DNA of 64,000 nt from Serratia sarumanii (GCF_029962605.1 NZ_CP124750.1:2046001-2110000); one strand, 5' to 3'; counted from the stretch's first letter, positions 28,554 through 37,426 are shown. The notes: generated by a model from the sequence alone, not told the origin. Program-made: numbers and translations.

Positions 28554-28573
28554 ACTCCGGGTTCGCCCGGAGT
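28554..28573 (+). terminator. Terminator-like hairpin after the cold-shock gene
   Basis: ACTCCGGG TTCG CCCGGAGT: an 8-bp stem with a stable UUCG tetraloop, then CTTTACC. The T run is short, so termination may be partial and could let transcripts reach the tRNA-like element 10 bp downstream. Confidence 0.65.
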
Positions 28574-28583
28574 CTTTACCAAT

Positions 28584-28662
28584 ACGTCATTAGCTCAGCA
28601 GGAAGAGCGGCAACGAAATTATCCGTTGGCGGACTGGGGTTCGATTCCTCGATGACGTTCCA
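28584..28662 (+). tRNA. tRNA-like element, non-canonical anticodon arm (possible pseudo-tRNA)
   Basis: 79 bases ending in encoded CCA. A perfect 7-bp acceptor stem (ACGTCAT/ATGACGT), TA at positions 8-9, a 4-bp D stem (GCTC/GAGC, loop AGCAGGAA) and a T arm (TGGGG-TTCGATT-CCTCG, two wobble pairs) are all present. The anticodon arm departs from the rule: the best stem CAACG/CGTTG encloses an 8-base loop AAATTATC and is preceded by two unpaired G. No anticodon can be named with confidence (UAU if the first T acts as U33). The whole is three bases too long in this part. It is either a decayed tRNA or a tRNA-like RNA with another use. Confidence 0.6.
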
Positions 28663-28863
28663 ATAATTAATTATTATTGGCAACAGAAAAACAGATTGCC
28701 ACAGAATTAATAACGCCGCGTTTCAGTCTATTTTTCTGTTGTGAAAAAGTCGCGCTTAGGCTGCGTAATGTTGGAGTGTTGGATGGACGCTTACGCCATA
28801 ACATGACAGCCGGGAAAGTCACCGGCACGCGATTAATAGCCCCGGCCTTGGCCGGGGTTTTTT
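28663..28863 (+). other. Non-coding stretch ending in a strong terminator; possible small RNA
   Basis: About 200 bp without a credible reading frame, yet it ends in a very stable intrinsic terminator on the plus strand at 28840-28857 (CCCCGGCC TT GGCCGGGG, then T6). No plus-strand protein gene uses this terminator. It could end the cold-shock or tRNA-like transcript, or a separate small RNA. AT-rich sequence at 28662-28720 could supply a promoter. Direct evidence for an RNA is lacking. Confidence 0.5.
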
Positions 28864-28875
28864 ATGCCCGCGATC

Positions 28876-29553
28876 TTAACGCTGGGAGTCCAGCAGTTCG
28901 TTGTTTTTCACTACGTCCTGCGCTTTGAGGTAGCTCTCGATCAGCAGTTGATAGGCCGGGAAGATTTTGGTGTAAACCTCGGCCCACTGCTGAGCGTCGG
29001 CGCGGTTCCAGCTGCCCTGCAGCTCCGAGGCCACGCCGGCGGTGTCGATCGGCACCACGCCGGCCTGCACCACGCGCGCCAGGGTGATTTCCTGCGCCAT
29101 TTTCGAGTAGGTGCCGGAGGCGTCGATCACCGCGAACACTTTATAGCCTTCGGCCACCGCGCTGATGGACGGGAAGGCCATGCAGACGCTGGTGATGGTG
29201 CCGGCGATGATCAGCGTCTTGCGGCCGGTGGCTTTGACCGCCGCCACGAAGTCCGGGTTGTCCCAGGCGTTGATTTCCCCTTTGCGGGCGACGTATTGCG
29301 CGTGCGGCGCATTCTGATGGATTTCCGGGATCAGCGGGCCGTTCGGGCCCTGCGGCACTGAAGCGGTGGTGATCACCGGCAGTTTGCTGAGGGTGGCGAT
29401 GCTGGCCAGGGCGGCGGCGCGGGCGCGCAGTTCGGTCATCGGCATGTCGGCGACGGTCTGGAACAGGCCGCTCTGGTGGTCGATCAGGAGCATGACCGCG
29501 TCATTGGCATCAATAACAGGACGCTGGCCGTTGAAGTTGGCTGGAGTGCTCAT
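28876..29553 (-). CDS. YcaC-type isochorismatase-family hydrolase
   Basis: 225 residues from the ATG at 29553, preceded by AAGGA. The cysteine-hydrolase triad of the family is visible: Asp in [12 protein letters not shown] (about 25), Lys in [12 protein letters not shown] (about 90) and Cys in [10 protein letters not shown] (about 128). E. coli YcaC and its homologues are oligomeric cytoplasmic hydrolases whose physiological substrate is unknown. The frame stays open upstream to 29808 but without homology. The C-terminal extension ([19 protein letters not shown]) is longer than in E. coli YcaC. Confidence 0.85.
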   Translation of the reverse strand: MSTPANFNGQRPVIDANDAVMLLIDHQSGLFQTVADMPMTELRARAAALASIATLSKLPVITTASVPQGPNGPLIPEIHQNAPHAQYVARKGEINAWDNPDFVAAVKATGRKTLIIAGTITSVCMAFPSISAVAEGYKVFAVIDASGTYSKMAQEITLARVVQAGVVPIDTAGVASELQGSWNRADAQQWAEVYTKIFPAYQLLIESYLKAQDVVKNNELLDSQR

Positions 29554-29806
29554 GGTTTTTTCCTTCTCTTGTCGTGAGGTCAATGGGTATCTGCTTTGAT
29601 TGATAAGGCTGAAACTCAGCGCTTGTCTACAGTGTAGGGAGGGGAGAAAAATCCGGTAGACCGCAAAGGCGGGATGCATCGTTCCACAGATGGAACGATT
29701 GCGAGACAGGCGAGCGAACCGGCGCTGGGCTAAACTTAAGGTGCATGAGAAACATGCGGCAAGGAGCGCCATCCTGTTTACGGAGTTGACGAGGAGGGCC
29801 GCCATC

Positions 29807-30235
29807 ATGGCTTATCGGCATATCGTTGTCGCCACGGATCTCAGCGAAGACGCCGAGTTCCTGCTGGGCAAGGGCGCCAGGCTGGCCGCCGCGCTCAATG
29901 CCCAACTTTCCCTGATCTATATCGACATTCATCGCGCCGGTTATTACGTCGATCTGGGCGTGGGCGATTATAACTACACCGATCGCACCTTTTCAGAGCG
30001 GGTGAAGAATATGCTCAATGCGATCAAAGGGCAGTCGTCGTATCCGGTTGAAGAGGTGATCGTCAGCCGCGGCGCGTTGACGGAGGAACTGAACCGGGTG
30101 GCGAAGGAGAAAGGGTTCGATCTGGTGATCTTCGGCCACCATCACGATGTCTGGAGCCGACTGGTCTCTTCGGCGCGTCAGGCGATCAACGAGCTGAACG
30201 TCGATCTGCTGGTGATCCCCATCGAGAAAAAATAG
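29807..30235 (+). CDS. Universal stress protein, UspA/UspC/UspD subfamily
   Basis: 142 residues from the ATG at 29807 behind GAGGAGGG. It opens [20 protein letters not shown] and has [20 protein letters not shown] and [13 protein letters not shown], as in E. coli UspA (GHHQDFWSKLMSSARQLIN). It lacks the ATP-binding G-2x-G-9x-G pattern, as the UspA class does. It is a dimeric cytoplasmic stress protein of unknown molecular action. Divergent from the YcaC-type gene, with 253 bp between the starts. Confidence 0.9.
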   Translation: MAYRHIVVATDLSEDAEFLLGKGARLAAALNAQLSLIYIDIHRAGYYVDLGVGDYNYTDRTFSERVKNMLNAIKGQSSYPVEEVIVSRGALTEELNRVAKEKGFDLVIFGHHHDVWSRLVSSARQAINELNVDLLVIPIEKK

Positions 30236-30240
30236 TCGCG

Positions 30241-30256
30241 GCCGCCTGCGGGCGGC
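30241..30256 (+). terminator. Hairpin terminator after the Usp gene
   Basis: GCCGCC TGCG GGCGGC, followed after TGCCG by T5 on the plus strand. Confidence 0.65.
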
Positions 30257-30550
30257 TGCCGTTTTTCATTCACATCGCTTATCTCTGAGCGGCCATAACC
30301 GCCTATCCGCAATAGTCCCGCTGGCTGACAATCCGCCTTGAAAATAGTGACAGGCCGGAATTTTATTCTATCCATCAATGTGTTGGCCAAAATCCGATAA
30401 AGGTTAACCCAGCGCATTGAAATCACTGACATACCTCCTTTTGGTTAATAAACCGCACGTTTTGACTGGCGCTCAGGGGAGGGGCGTCTTATCCTCGGGG
30501 CAATGAGATTTGTATGACTTATATAAATACGTTCACATGGAGGAGGTCTC
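30257..30550. other. Intergenic region before budC
   Basis: 294 bp. Holds the budC promoter; ATGGAGGAGGTCTC gives budC a very strong ribosome binding site. I see no convincing regulator site, repeat or additional gene. Confidence 0.5.
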
Positions 30551-31306
30551 ATGCGTTTTGACAATAAAGTCGTGGTTATCACCGGTGCGGGCAATGGCAT
30601 GGGGGAAGCGGCGGCGCGGCGGTTCTCCGCCGAGGGCGCCATCGTGGTGCTGGCCGACTGGGCTAAAGAGGCGGTAGACAAGGTTGCTGCTTCGCTGCCG
30701 AAGGGCCGGGCGATGGCGGTGCATATCGACGTGTCCGATCACGTCGCGGTTGAAAAAATGATGAACGAGGTGGCGGAAAAACTGGGCCGCATCGACGTCC
30801 TGCTGAACAACGCCGGCGTACACGTGGCCGGCAGCGTGCTGGAAACCAGCGTCGACGACTGGCGCCGCATCGCCGGGGTCGATATCGACGGCGTGGTGTT
30901 CTGTTCCAAATTCGCCTTGCCGCACCTGCTGAAGACCAAGGGCTGCATCGTCAATACCGCGTCGGTGTCCGGTCTGGGCGGTGACTGGGGCGCGGCCTAC
31001 TACTGCGCGGCGAAAGGCGCGGTGGTCAACCTGACGCGCGCCATGGCGCTGGACCACGGCGGTGACGGCGTGCGCATCAACTCGGTCTGCCCGAGCCTGG
31101 TGAAAACCAACATGACCAACGGTTGGCCGCAGGAGATCCGCGACAAGTTCAATGAGCGCATCGCGCTGGGCCGCGCGGCAGAGCCGGAAGAAGTGGCGGC
31201 GGTGATGGCGTTCCTGGCCAGCGACGACGCCAGCTTTATCAATGGCGCCAACATCCCGGTCGATGGCGGGGCGACCGCCTCGGACGGCCAACCGAAGATC
31301 GTTTAA
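30551..31306 (+). CDS. budC: meso-2,3-butanediol dehydrogenase (SDR family)
   Basis: 251-residue short-chain dehydrogenase that interconverts acetoin and 2,3-butanediol with NAD(H), the last step of butanediol fermentation. The Rossmann motif TGAGNGMG (residues 11-18), NNAG (86-89), catalytic Ser138 and Tyr151-Lys155 (YCAAK) are present. The C-terminus ends GQPKIV with Gln at 247, matching the S. marcescens enzyme in which Gln247 reaches into the neighbouring subunit's active site. The gene is alone, away from budAB, as in Serratia. A very strong GGAGGAGG precedes the ATG. Confidence 0.87.
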   Translation: MRFDNKVVVITGAGNGMGEAAARRFSAEGAIVVLADWAKEAVDKVAASLPKGRAMAVHIDVSDHVAVEKMMNEVAEKLGRIDVLLNNAGVHVAGSVLETSVDDWRRIAGVDIDGVVFCSKFALPHLLKTKGCIVNTASVSGLGGDWGAAYYCAAKGAVVNLTRAMALDHGGDGVRINSVCPSLVKTNMTNGWPQEIRDKFNERIALGRAAEPEEVAAVMAFLASDDASFINGANIPVDGGATASDGQPKIV

Positions 31307-31317
31307 GCGTTAACGCA

Positions 31318-31344
31318 CAGGCCCGGTCAGGATGACCGGGCCTG
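31318..31344. terminator. Hairpin terminator budC / puuB
   Basis: CAGGCCCGGTCA/TGACCGGGCCTG, a 12-bp stem with a three-base loop, followed by CTGTTTT on the plus strand. It separates the convergent budC and puuB. Confidence 0.8.
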
Positions 31345-31349
31345 CTGTT

Positions 31350-32630
31350 TTAGACGCCGATGCGGTCGCGCAGCGTGTAGTAGGCCGCGCCGATGGCGGT
31401 GAACGGGATCTGCAGATTGCGCCCGCCGAAGAACGGCAGGTGCGGCAGCTTGGCGAAGGCGTCGAAGCGTTCGGCGTCGCCGCGCATCAGCTCGGCGATC
31501 AGCTTGCCCGCCAGATGGGTACAGGTCACGCCGTGGCCGCTGTAGCCCTGCATGTAGTACACGTTATTCTCCAGCCGGCCGAACTGTGGCATGCGCGACA
31601 GCGTCAACAGGAAGTTGCCGGTCCAGCGATAGTCGATACGCACCCCTTTCAGCTGCGGGAAGGTCTTCAGCAATTTTGGCCGTATCAGGTTGTCGATGTC
31701 GTCCGGATCGCGCGCGCCGTACACCACGCCGCCGCCGTACAGCAGGCGATGATCGGCGGTGATGCGGTAGTAATCCAGCAGGTAGTTACAGTCTTCCACG
31801 CAGTAGTTCTGCGGGATCAATGCCTGCGCGATCTCCGGCGCCAGCGGCTCGGTGGCCACCACCTGAGTGCCGCACGGCATGCTGCGCTTGGCCAGCCGCG
31901 GCTCCAGCTTGTCGCCCAGATAGGCGTTGCCGGAGACGATGACGAAACGCGCCTTCACCTGGCCGTTGGCGGTGCTGATCAGCGCCGGTTCGCCGTGGCG
32001 GATGTTCGTCACCGCCGATTGCTCGAAGATGCGCCCGCCCTGCAGGCGGATCGCCTCGGCCTCGCCCAGCGCCAGATTGAGCGGATGGATGTGGCCGCCG
32101 CTGTGATCGAGCAGTGCGCCGACGTAGCGATCGCTGGCAACCTCCTGGCGCACCCGGTCCGCATCGAGCAGCTCGAGCTGGGTATTGCCGTAACGTTCCC
32201 AGTTGCGTTTTTGCTCGATCAACGCATGGAACTGCTTGTTGTTCAGCGCGGCGAAGATGCCGCCGGGGCGATAGTCGCAGTCGATGGCGTAGCGGCTGAT
32301 GCGGCTGCGGATGATCTCCGCGCCTTCAAACATCATGCTGCCGAGCAGGCGGGCGCTTTCCGCGCCGTAGCGCTCTTCAATCACATCGATGTCGCGGCTG
32401 TAGGAGTTGACCAACTGGCCGCCGTTGCGGCCGCTGGCGCCGAAACCGATGCGCGCCGCTTCCAGCACCACCACGTCGTAACCGGCTTCCACCAGGAACA
32501 GCGCGGAGGAGAGGCCGGTATAGCCGCCGCCGATCACGCAGACGTCGCACTCGATCGATTCGTTCAGTTGCGGATAGGGCTGATGTGCGTTGGCCGTGGC
32601 CGCATAGTAGCTTTTTACGTGTTCAGTCAT
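31350..32630 (-). CDS. puuB: gamma-Glutamylputrescine oxidase
   Basis: FAD-dependent oxidase, second step of the Puu pathway: it oxidises gamma-glutamylputrescine to the aldehyde, releasing NH3 and H2O2. 426 residues, identical in length to E. coli PuuB. The dinucleotide-binding motif CDVCVIGGGYTGLSSALFL near residue 30, the GASGRNGGQLVNSYSRDIDV block, and the C-terminal GYSGHGVTCTHLAGKLIAEL are all conserved. Last gene of puuD-puuR-puuC-puuB, 11 bp after puuC. Confidence 0.96.
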   Translation of the reverse strand: MTEHVKSYYAATANAHQPYPQLNESIECDVCVIGGGYTGLSSALFLVEAGYDVVVLEAARIGFGASGRNGGQLVNSYSRDIDVIEERYGAESARLLGSMMFEGAEIIRSRISRYAIDCDYRPGGIFAALNNKQFHALIEQKRNWERYGNTQLELLDADRVRQEVASDRYVGALLDHSGGHIHPLNLALGEAEAIRLQGGRIFEQSAVTNIRHGEPALISTANGQVKARFVIVSGNAYLGDKLEPRLAKRSMPCGTQVVATEPLAPEIAQALIPQNYCVEDCNYLLDYYRITADHRLLYGGGVVYGARDPDDIDNLIRPKLLKTFPQLKGVRIDYRWTGNFLLTLSRMPQFGRLENNVYYMQGYSGHGVTCTHLAGKLIAELMRGDAERFDAFAKLPHLPFFGGRNLQIPFTAIGAAYYTLRDRIGV

Positions 32631-32641
32631 GAGATAAGCCC

Positions 32642-34138
32642 TTATTCCAGCGAGATCCAGGTGGTTTTCAATTCGGTGAACTTGTCCAGCGCGTGCAGCG
32701 ATTTGTCGCGGCCGTTGCCGCTCTGCTTGTAGCCGCCGAACGGCACGGTCATGTCGCCGTCGTTGTAGTTGTTGACGAACACCGTGCCGGCTTTCAGCTG
32801 GCGCGCCATGCGGTGCGCACGGGCCAGATCGCGGGTCCAGACCGCGGCGCCGAGGCCGTAGTCGCTGTCGTTGGCCAGCTGCAGCGCCTGTTGCTCGTCG
32901 TCGAAGGTAGTCACCGCCAGCACCGGGCCGAAGATTTCATCGCGCGCCACGCTCATGGCGTTGTTCACCTGGGTGAGGATGGTCGGCCCCAGATAACCGG
33001 CGTGGTCGCCCTGCGGATGGTCGCGCCCGTCGAGGAACAGCGCGGCGCCCTGGCTGAGCCCTTGATCGATATAGCCGGCCACTTTCTCGCAGTGGCCGCT
33101 GTCGATCAGCGTGCCCATCACCGTGTCGGGATCGAGCGGATCGCCAGGAGCGAAGGCCGCCGCGTGTTTGCGCAGCGCCTGTAGGAATTCCTGCTGAATG
33201 CTCGCCTCTACCAGCAGGCGAGTGCCGGCGATGCACACCTGCCCCTGATTATAGAAGATGCCGGCGGCAGCGCTGCGGGCGGCCTGATCCAGATCCGGGC
33301 AGTCGGCGAAGACGATATTGGCGCTCTTGCCGCCGGCCTCCAGCCAGACGCGTTTCATGTTCGATTCGCCGGCGTAGATCATCAGCTGCTTCGCCACCGG
33401 CGTGGAGCCGGTAAAGGTGAGGGCGTTGACGTCGCGGTGCAGCGCCAGCGCCTTGCCGGCGTCGTGGCCATAGCCGGGCACCACGTTCAGCACGCCGTCC
33501 GGTAGCCCGGCCTGCTGCGCCAGTTTGCCGAGCAGGATGGCGCTGAGCGGCGATTTTTCGGAGGGTTTGAGCACCACGCTGTTGCCGGCGGCCAGCGCCG
33601 GGCCGAGTTTCCAACAGGCCAGCAGCAGCGGGAAGTTCCAGGGCACGATGGCGCCGACCACGCCGATCGGCTCGCGCTCGATCAGCGCCAGCGCCTCGCG
33701 GCCGGTGGGGGCGATTTCGCCGTAGACCTTATCGATCGCTTCGGCGTACCAGCGGATGCAGCGAATGGCGCCCGGCACGTCGTCGCGCAGGCTGTGGCGA
33801 ATCGGTTTGCCGGTGTCCAGCGTTTCCAGCAGCGCCAGCTCTTCGTGATGCTGCTCCATCAGATCGGCGAAGCGCAGCAGCGTGGCTTTGCGCTGCGCCG
33901 GGGCGGCCTGCGCCCAGTCGCCGCGTTCAAAGACGGCGCGCGCCGCGCTGACCGCCCGATCGATGTCGGCGGCTTCGCCGCGCGCAACCTGCGCCAGCTC
34001 ACGGCGCCCGGCGGGATCTTCCACGGCGAAAAATTTCCCCGCGGCGGCCGGCTGGTAGCGGCCGTCGATAAACAACCGGTGCTCAATCTTCAGGGTCTGC
34101 GCCCGTTGTTGCCAATACTGCAAATGGTGAAAGTTCAT
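32642..34138 (-). CDS. puuC: gamma-Glutamyl-gamma-aminobutyraldehyde dehydrogenase
   Basis: NAD(P)-dependent aldehyde dehydrogenase, third step of the Puu pathway. 498 residues starting MNFHHLQYWQQRAQTLKIEH as E. coli PuuC does. Seen are the oxyanion Asn in VPWNFPLLLACW, the NAD-binding FTGSTPVAKQL, the general base Glu in WLEAGGKSANIVF and the catalytic Cys in NQGQVCIAGTRLL. GGAG precedes the ATG. It lies 15 bp downstream of puuR. Confidence 0.96.
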   Translation of the reverse strand: MNFHHLQYWQQRAQTLKIEHRLFIDGRYQPAAAGKFFAVEDPAGRRELAQVARGEAADIDRAVSAARAVFERGDWAQAAPAQRKATLLRFADLMEQHHEELALLETLDTGKPIRHSLRDDVPGAIRCIRWYAEAIDKVYGEIAPTGREALALIEREPIGVVGAIVPWNFPLLLACWKLGPALAAGNSVVLKPSEKSPLSAILLGKLAQQAGLPDGVLNVVPGYGHDAGKALALHRDVNALTFTGSTPVAKQLMIYAGESNMKRVWLEAGGKSANIVFADCPDLDQAARSAAAGIFYNQGQVCIAGTRLLVEASIQQEFLQALRKHAAAFAPGDPLDPDTVMGTLIDSGHCEKVAGYIDQGLSQGAALFLDGRDHPQGDHAGYLGPTILTQVNNAMSVARDEIFGPVLAVTTFDDEQQALQLANDSDYGLGAAVWTRDLARAHRMARQLKAGTVFVNNYNDGDMTVPFGGYKQSGNGRDKSLHALDKFTELKTTWISLE

Positions 34139-34153
34139 GCCTGGCTCCGTTGA

Positions 34154-34711
34154 TCAGAATGTCGTCGGCGTATGGGCGCTGATAATCCGGCAAATGCGCG
34201 CCGACGTGTTGCTGAAACTGTGGGGGATGCCGGTATTGATGGCGTAGCTCTGCCCGGCCAGCAGGTGATAGCTCTGGCCGTTGACCTGCAGCACCACTTC
34301 GCCCTCCAGCAGCGTGCCGATCTCTTCCCCCTGATGTTTGATGCGCTCGCCGGTGGTGGTGCCCGGTTCGTAGGTCTCGATCATCATCGCCAGCGTGCGG
34401 TTCGGGTCGCCGTTGTGGATCAGCTTCATCGAAACGCCCTGGCTGCCGATTTCGATCAGATCGTCACTGCCTATCACGATCTGCGGCTCCGCCGGTTTTT
34501 CCGGCTCGGCGAAAAACGCCGACAGCGACAGACCGTATACCGTCAGCAGCTTTTGCAGCGTACTGATGGCCGGGCTGACCTTATCTTGTTCGATAGTGCT
34601 GATGGCGCTGTGGGTTAACCCAGACAGTTCGGCGACCCGGCGCTGCGACAACCCTAATTGTTGACGGATCTGCGACAGACGTTTTCCCGGTGCCAAGCTG
34701 ACGTCGCTCAT
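34154..34711 (-). CDS. puuR: Putrescine-responsive repressor PuuR
   Basis: 185 residues: an N-terminal XRE-type helix-turn-helix (about 10-65, RQQLGLSQRRVAELSGLTHS) joined to a C-terminal cupin domain (about 105-180) with HQGEEIGTLLEGEVVLQVNG and GIPHSFSNTSA. PuuR represses the puu genes and is released by putrescine. Its ATG overlaps the puuD stop (ATGA), so the two are translationally coupled. Likely operators lie in the puuD-puuA gap. Confidence 0.95.
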   Translation of the reverse strand: MSDVSLAPGKRLSQIRQQLGLSQRRVAELSGLTHSAISTIEQDKVSPAISTLQKLLTVYGLSLSAFFAEPEKPAEPQIVIGSDDLIEIGSQGVSMKLIHNGDPNRTLAMMIETYEPGTTTGERIKHQGEEIGTLLEGEVVLQVNGQSYHLLAGQSYAINTGIPHSFSNTSARICRIISAHTPTTF

Positions 34712-35469
34712 GGGCGTTTTTCCTTTTGATAGTTCCGACAGGCGGTGATGAAACCATCAAACAACAGGCGCGACAGGGCGTACTCGTCGCTGTTCCACTC
34801 CGGGTGCCACTGCACGCCGAGCGCGAAGGGCTGATCGCGCACGCTGATCGCCTCCACCAGCCCGTCGGCGGCGTGCGCCTCGATGCGCACGCTCGCGCCC
34901 AGGGTTTTGGCGCCCTGGCCGTGCAGCGAGTTCACCCAGAATCTGTTGCAATCCGGTATCAGTTGCGAAAGCAGCCCCCCTTCCTGAACGATGACTTCGT
35001 GGGCGGGGGCGTATTGCTGTTCCAGCGGCAGGTCGTGGTCTTCACGATGCTCCAGCAGCTCGGGTAGTTCGTACAGGCGGCGGTGCAGGGTGCCTTGGGT
35101 GGCGACCACCATCTCCTGCATGCCGCGGCAAATGGCGAAAAGGGGAATGCGCCTGTCGAACGCCTGGCGGATCAGCGCCAGGCTCAACGCGTCTCGGCCA
35201 GGATCGGCGTCAGGCTCATCGCCGTTTTCACCATAAAGGTGCGGCTGCACATTACTGGGGCTGCCCGGCAGCAAAATGCCGTCGAGTCGCGGCAGCAGTT
35301 CCGCCAGCATTTCCGGCTCCGCCAGCGCGTGCGGCAGGGCGATCGGCAGGCCGCCGGCGGCGATAACGGCATTCAGGTACTTTTCTTGCAAGGTCTGTGT
35401 GAGGTGCCCGTTTAACCTATACCTGCACATGACGACGCCGATGACTGGTCTGTTAAATATATTGTCCAT
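34708..35469 (-). CDS. puuD: gamma-Glutamyl-gamma-aminobutyrate hydrolase
   Basis: Class I glutamine amidotransferase-like hydrolase (peptidase C26) that splits gamma-glutamyl-GABA into glutamate and GABA, the fourth Puu step. 253 residues. The nucleophile Cys is in PLFAICRGMQEM (about 114), and the His of the triad is in GVQWHPEWNSDE (about 222), followed by the Glu. First gene of the minus-strand puuDRCB operon. Confidence 0.95.
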   Translation of the reverse strand: MDNIFNRPVIGVVMCRYRLNGHLTQTLQEKYLNAVIAAGGLPIALPHALAEPEMLAELLPRLDGILLPGSPSNVQPHLYGENGDEPDADPGRDALSLALIRQAFDRRIPLFAICRGMQEMVVATQGTLHRRLYELPELLEHREDHDLPLEQQYAPAHEVIVQEGGLLSQLIPDCNRFWVNSLHGQGAKTLGASVRIEAHAADGLVEAISVRDQPFALGVQWHPEWNSDEYALSRLLFDGFITACRNYQKEKRP

Positions 35470-35485
35470 GCTATCCCCTTGGTAC

Positions 35486-35637
35486 GTTCGAAATTATGAA
35501 CGATAAGCATCTCCACCGCCGATTTCGTTCAATATTCTATAAATCTAGCAGTCGATTGGGCAATATTCAAACCAAAAGTAACACTTGCAAAACAAATTTG
35601 TTTCATCTACGTTTCATTTGTGGGCATTATATTGAAC
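35486..35637. promoter_or_regulatory. puuD-puuA control region with probable PuuR operators
   Basis: The 219-bp gap holds both divergent promoters. Several AT-rich sites share the PuuR-like core ATATTGAAC/AATATTCAAAC: a GTTC-N8-GAAC palindrome at 35486-35501, GTTCAATATTC at 35527-35537, CAATATTCAA at 35561-35570 and ATTATATTGAACA at 35626-35637. The published E. coli PuuR motif (AAAATATAATGAACA) resembles these. The number and spacing suggest cooperative repression of both operons. Confidence 0.6.
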
Positions 35638-35688
35638 AAGACGGTCAATAAACATCGACGACAGCAAAACACAAACGGCGGGTGAACC

Positions 35689-37107
35689 ATGCAGACCAAC
35701 ATCGTAGAAGTGGAAAACTTTGTTCAGCACAGTGAAGAGAGACGAAGTAGCGCGTTCCAGCGCGAAGTGAAGAAGTATCTGGAACGTTATCCGTTAACCC
35801 AACATGTCGACGTACTGTTGACCGATCTGAACGGCAGCTTCCGCGGCAAACGCATCCCGGTCGGCGGCCTGAACAAACTTGAGAAGGGCTGTTACTTCCC
35901 GGCGTCGGTATTTGCGATGGATATTCTCGGCAACGTCGTAGAAGAGGCCGGGTTGGGGCAGGAGCTGGGCGAACCGGATCACGTGTGCGTGCCGGTGCCG
36001 GGCACGCTGACGCCGTCGGCGGCGGACCCGCAATATATCGCGCAGGTGCTGCTCACCATGCTGGATGAAGATGGCACTCCCTTTGACGTTGAACCGCGCA
36101 ATGTGCTGAACCGAGTGTGGCAGCGCTTGCGTCAGCGCGGGCTTTCCCCCGTGGTAGCGGTAGAGTTGGAGTTCTATCTCATCGATCGTCAACGCGACGC
36201 GGAGGGCTATCTGCAGCCGCCGTGCGCGCCGGGCACGCAAGAGCGCAACACCCAAAGCCAGGTGTATTCCGTCGATAACCTCAACCATTTCGCCGACGTG
36301 CTGAGCGAGATCGACGAACTGGCGCGTTTGCAGGGCATTCCGGCGGACGGCGCGGTGGCGGAGGCGTCGCCGGGGCAGTTCGAGGTCAACCTGCACCATA
36401 CCGACGACGTGCTGCAGGCCTGCGATCACGCGCTGGCGCTGAAGCGGCTGGTGCGCATGGTGGCCGAGAACCACAACATGCAGGCGACCTTTATGGCCAA
36501 GCCGTATGAGGAACACGCCGGCAGCGGCATGCACGTGCACATCAGCATGCTGAACGCGCAGGGCAACAACGTGTTCGCCGACGACGATGGCGAAGATTCG
36601 GCGCTGCTGAAACAGGCGCTGGCGGGCATGATCGCCCTGATGCCGTCTTCGATGGCGCTGCTGGCGCCGAACGTCAACGCCTACCGCCGCTTCCAGCCCG
36701 GCATGTATGTGCCGACCCAGGCCTCTTGGGGGCATAACAACCGCACCGTGGCGCTGCGCATTCCCTGCGGCGATCGCGACAACCACCGCGTGGAGTACCG
36801 CGTGGCGGGCGCCGACGCCAACCCTTATCTGGTGATGGCGGCCATTCTGGCCGGCATCGTCTACGGGCTGGAAACCGCGCTGCCGCTGCCTGAGCCGGTG
36901 ACCGGCAACGGGCTGGAGCAGGACGGGCTGCCGTTCCCGATCCGCCAGAGCGACGCGCTGTACGAGTTCGAACATCAGCCGGTGCTCAATGCATTGCTGG
37001 GCGAACGTTTCAGCCACGTCTATCTGGCCTGCAAAACCGATGAGCTGGTGCAGTTCGAGCGCCTGATCACCGAAACCGAAATCGAGTGGATGCTGAAAAA
37101 CGCCTGA
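35689..37107 (+). CDS. puuA: gamma-Glutamylputrescine synthetase
   Basis: First enzyme of the Puu pathway: it ligates glutamate to putrescine using ATP. 472 residues with the glutamine synthetase fold. Visible are the beta-grasp N-terminal domain (to about 125), VAVELEFYLIDRQRD with metal-ligand glutamates, GQFEVNLHHTDDVLQACDHA, AGSGMHVHISML and the C-terminal RIPCGDRDNHRVEYRVAGAD. The tyrosine adenylylation loop of GlnA is absent, as expected for PuuA. It is divergent from puuD and followed by puuP. Confidence 0.95.
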   Translation: MQTNIVEVENFVQHSEERRSSAFQREVKKYLERYPLTQHVDVLLTDLNGSFRGKRIPVGGLNKLEKGCYFPASVFAMDILGNVVEEAGLGQELGEPDHVCVPVPGTLTPSAADPQYIAQVLLTMLDEDGTPFDVEPRNVLNRVWQRLRQRGLSPVVAVELEFYLIDRQRDAEGYLQPPCAPGTQERNTQSQVYSVDNLNHFADVLSEIDELARLQGIPADGAVAEASPGQFEVNLHHTDDVLQACDHALALKRLVRMVAENHNMQATFMAKPYEEHAGSGMHVHISMLNAQGNNVFADDDGEDSALLKQALAGMIALMPSSMALLAPNVNAYRRFQPGMYVPTQASWGHNNRTVALRIPCGDRDNHRVEYRVAGADANPYLVMAAILAGIVYGLETALPLPEPVTGNGLEQDGLPFPIRQSDALYEFEHQPVLNALLGERFSHVYLACKTDELVQFERLITETEIEWMLKNA

Positions 37108-37237
37108 TCCCGCTCACCCTGCGACTACCGCGCGCGTCCGGCGCATTTCATCGGCTCTCCTGTGGCCGGTGAGGCTGCGCGCTGCGGTACTGAATTTCTT
37201 CTATCACGGCGTACAGGACGCCGACGAGGAAATAACC

Positions 37238-37426
37238 ATGACTCAGTCATTCCCATGCGCAGACGTTTGCCTGTGCCGCAGTGCCTACGGGCCGGTCGCC
37301 GGCCGCCCGACAGTGACCTCAACCCGTTTTACCCGCCGCCTGAGCAGCAGTTTCCCCGCGGCCTCTCTGAATGACGTTGCACGGTTGACAGCAGAGGACC
37401 AAGAGGGGAAATGCCATGACGATTAA
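37238..37426 (+). CDS. Possible small upstream reading frame overlapping puuP start
   Basis: 62 codons from an ATG with GAGGAAATAACC in front, ending in TAA 11 bases inside puuP. The peptide begins [20 protein letters not shown] and is basic and cysteine-containing, with no recognised domain. The arrangement (good ribosome binding site, overlap with puuP) would allow translational coupling or a leader peptide. It could equally be chance. The remainder of the 308-bp puuA-puuP gap shows nothing else. Confidence 0.3.
   Translation: MTQSFPCADVCLCRSAYGPVAGRPTVTSTRFTRRLSSSFPAASLNDVARLTAEDQEGKCHDD

Noticed and set aside
31332..32732. 466-codon open frame on the plus strand
   Set aside because: Fully antisense to puuB, whose sequence and length match E. 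coli. Composition is that of a shadow frame.
35794..37017. 407-codon open frame on the minus strand
   Set aside because: Antisense to puuA; no motif or ribosome binding site.
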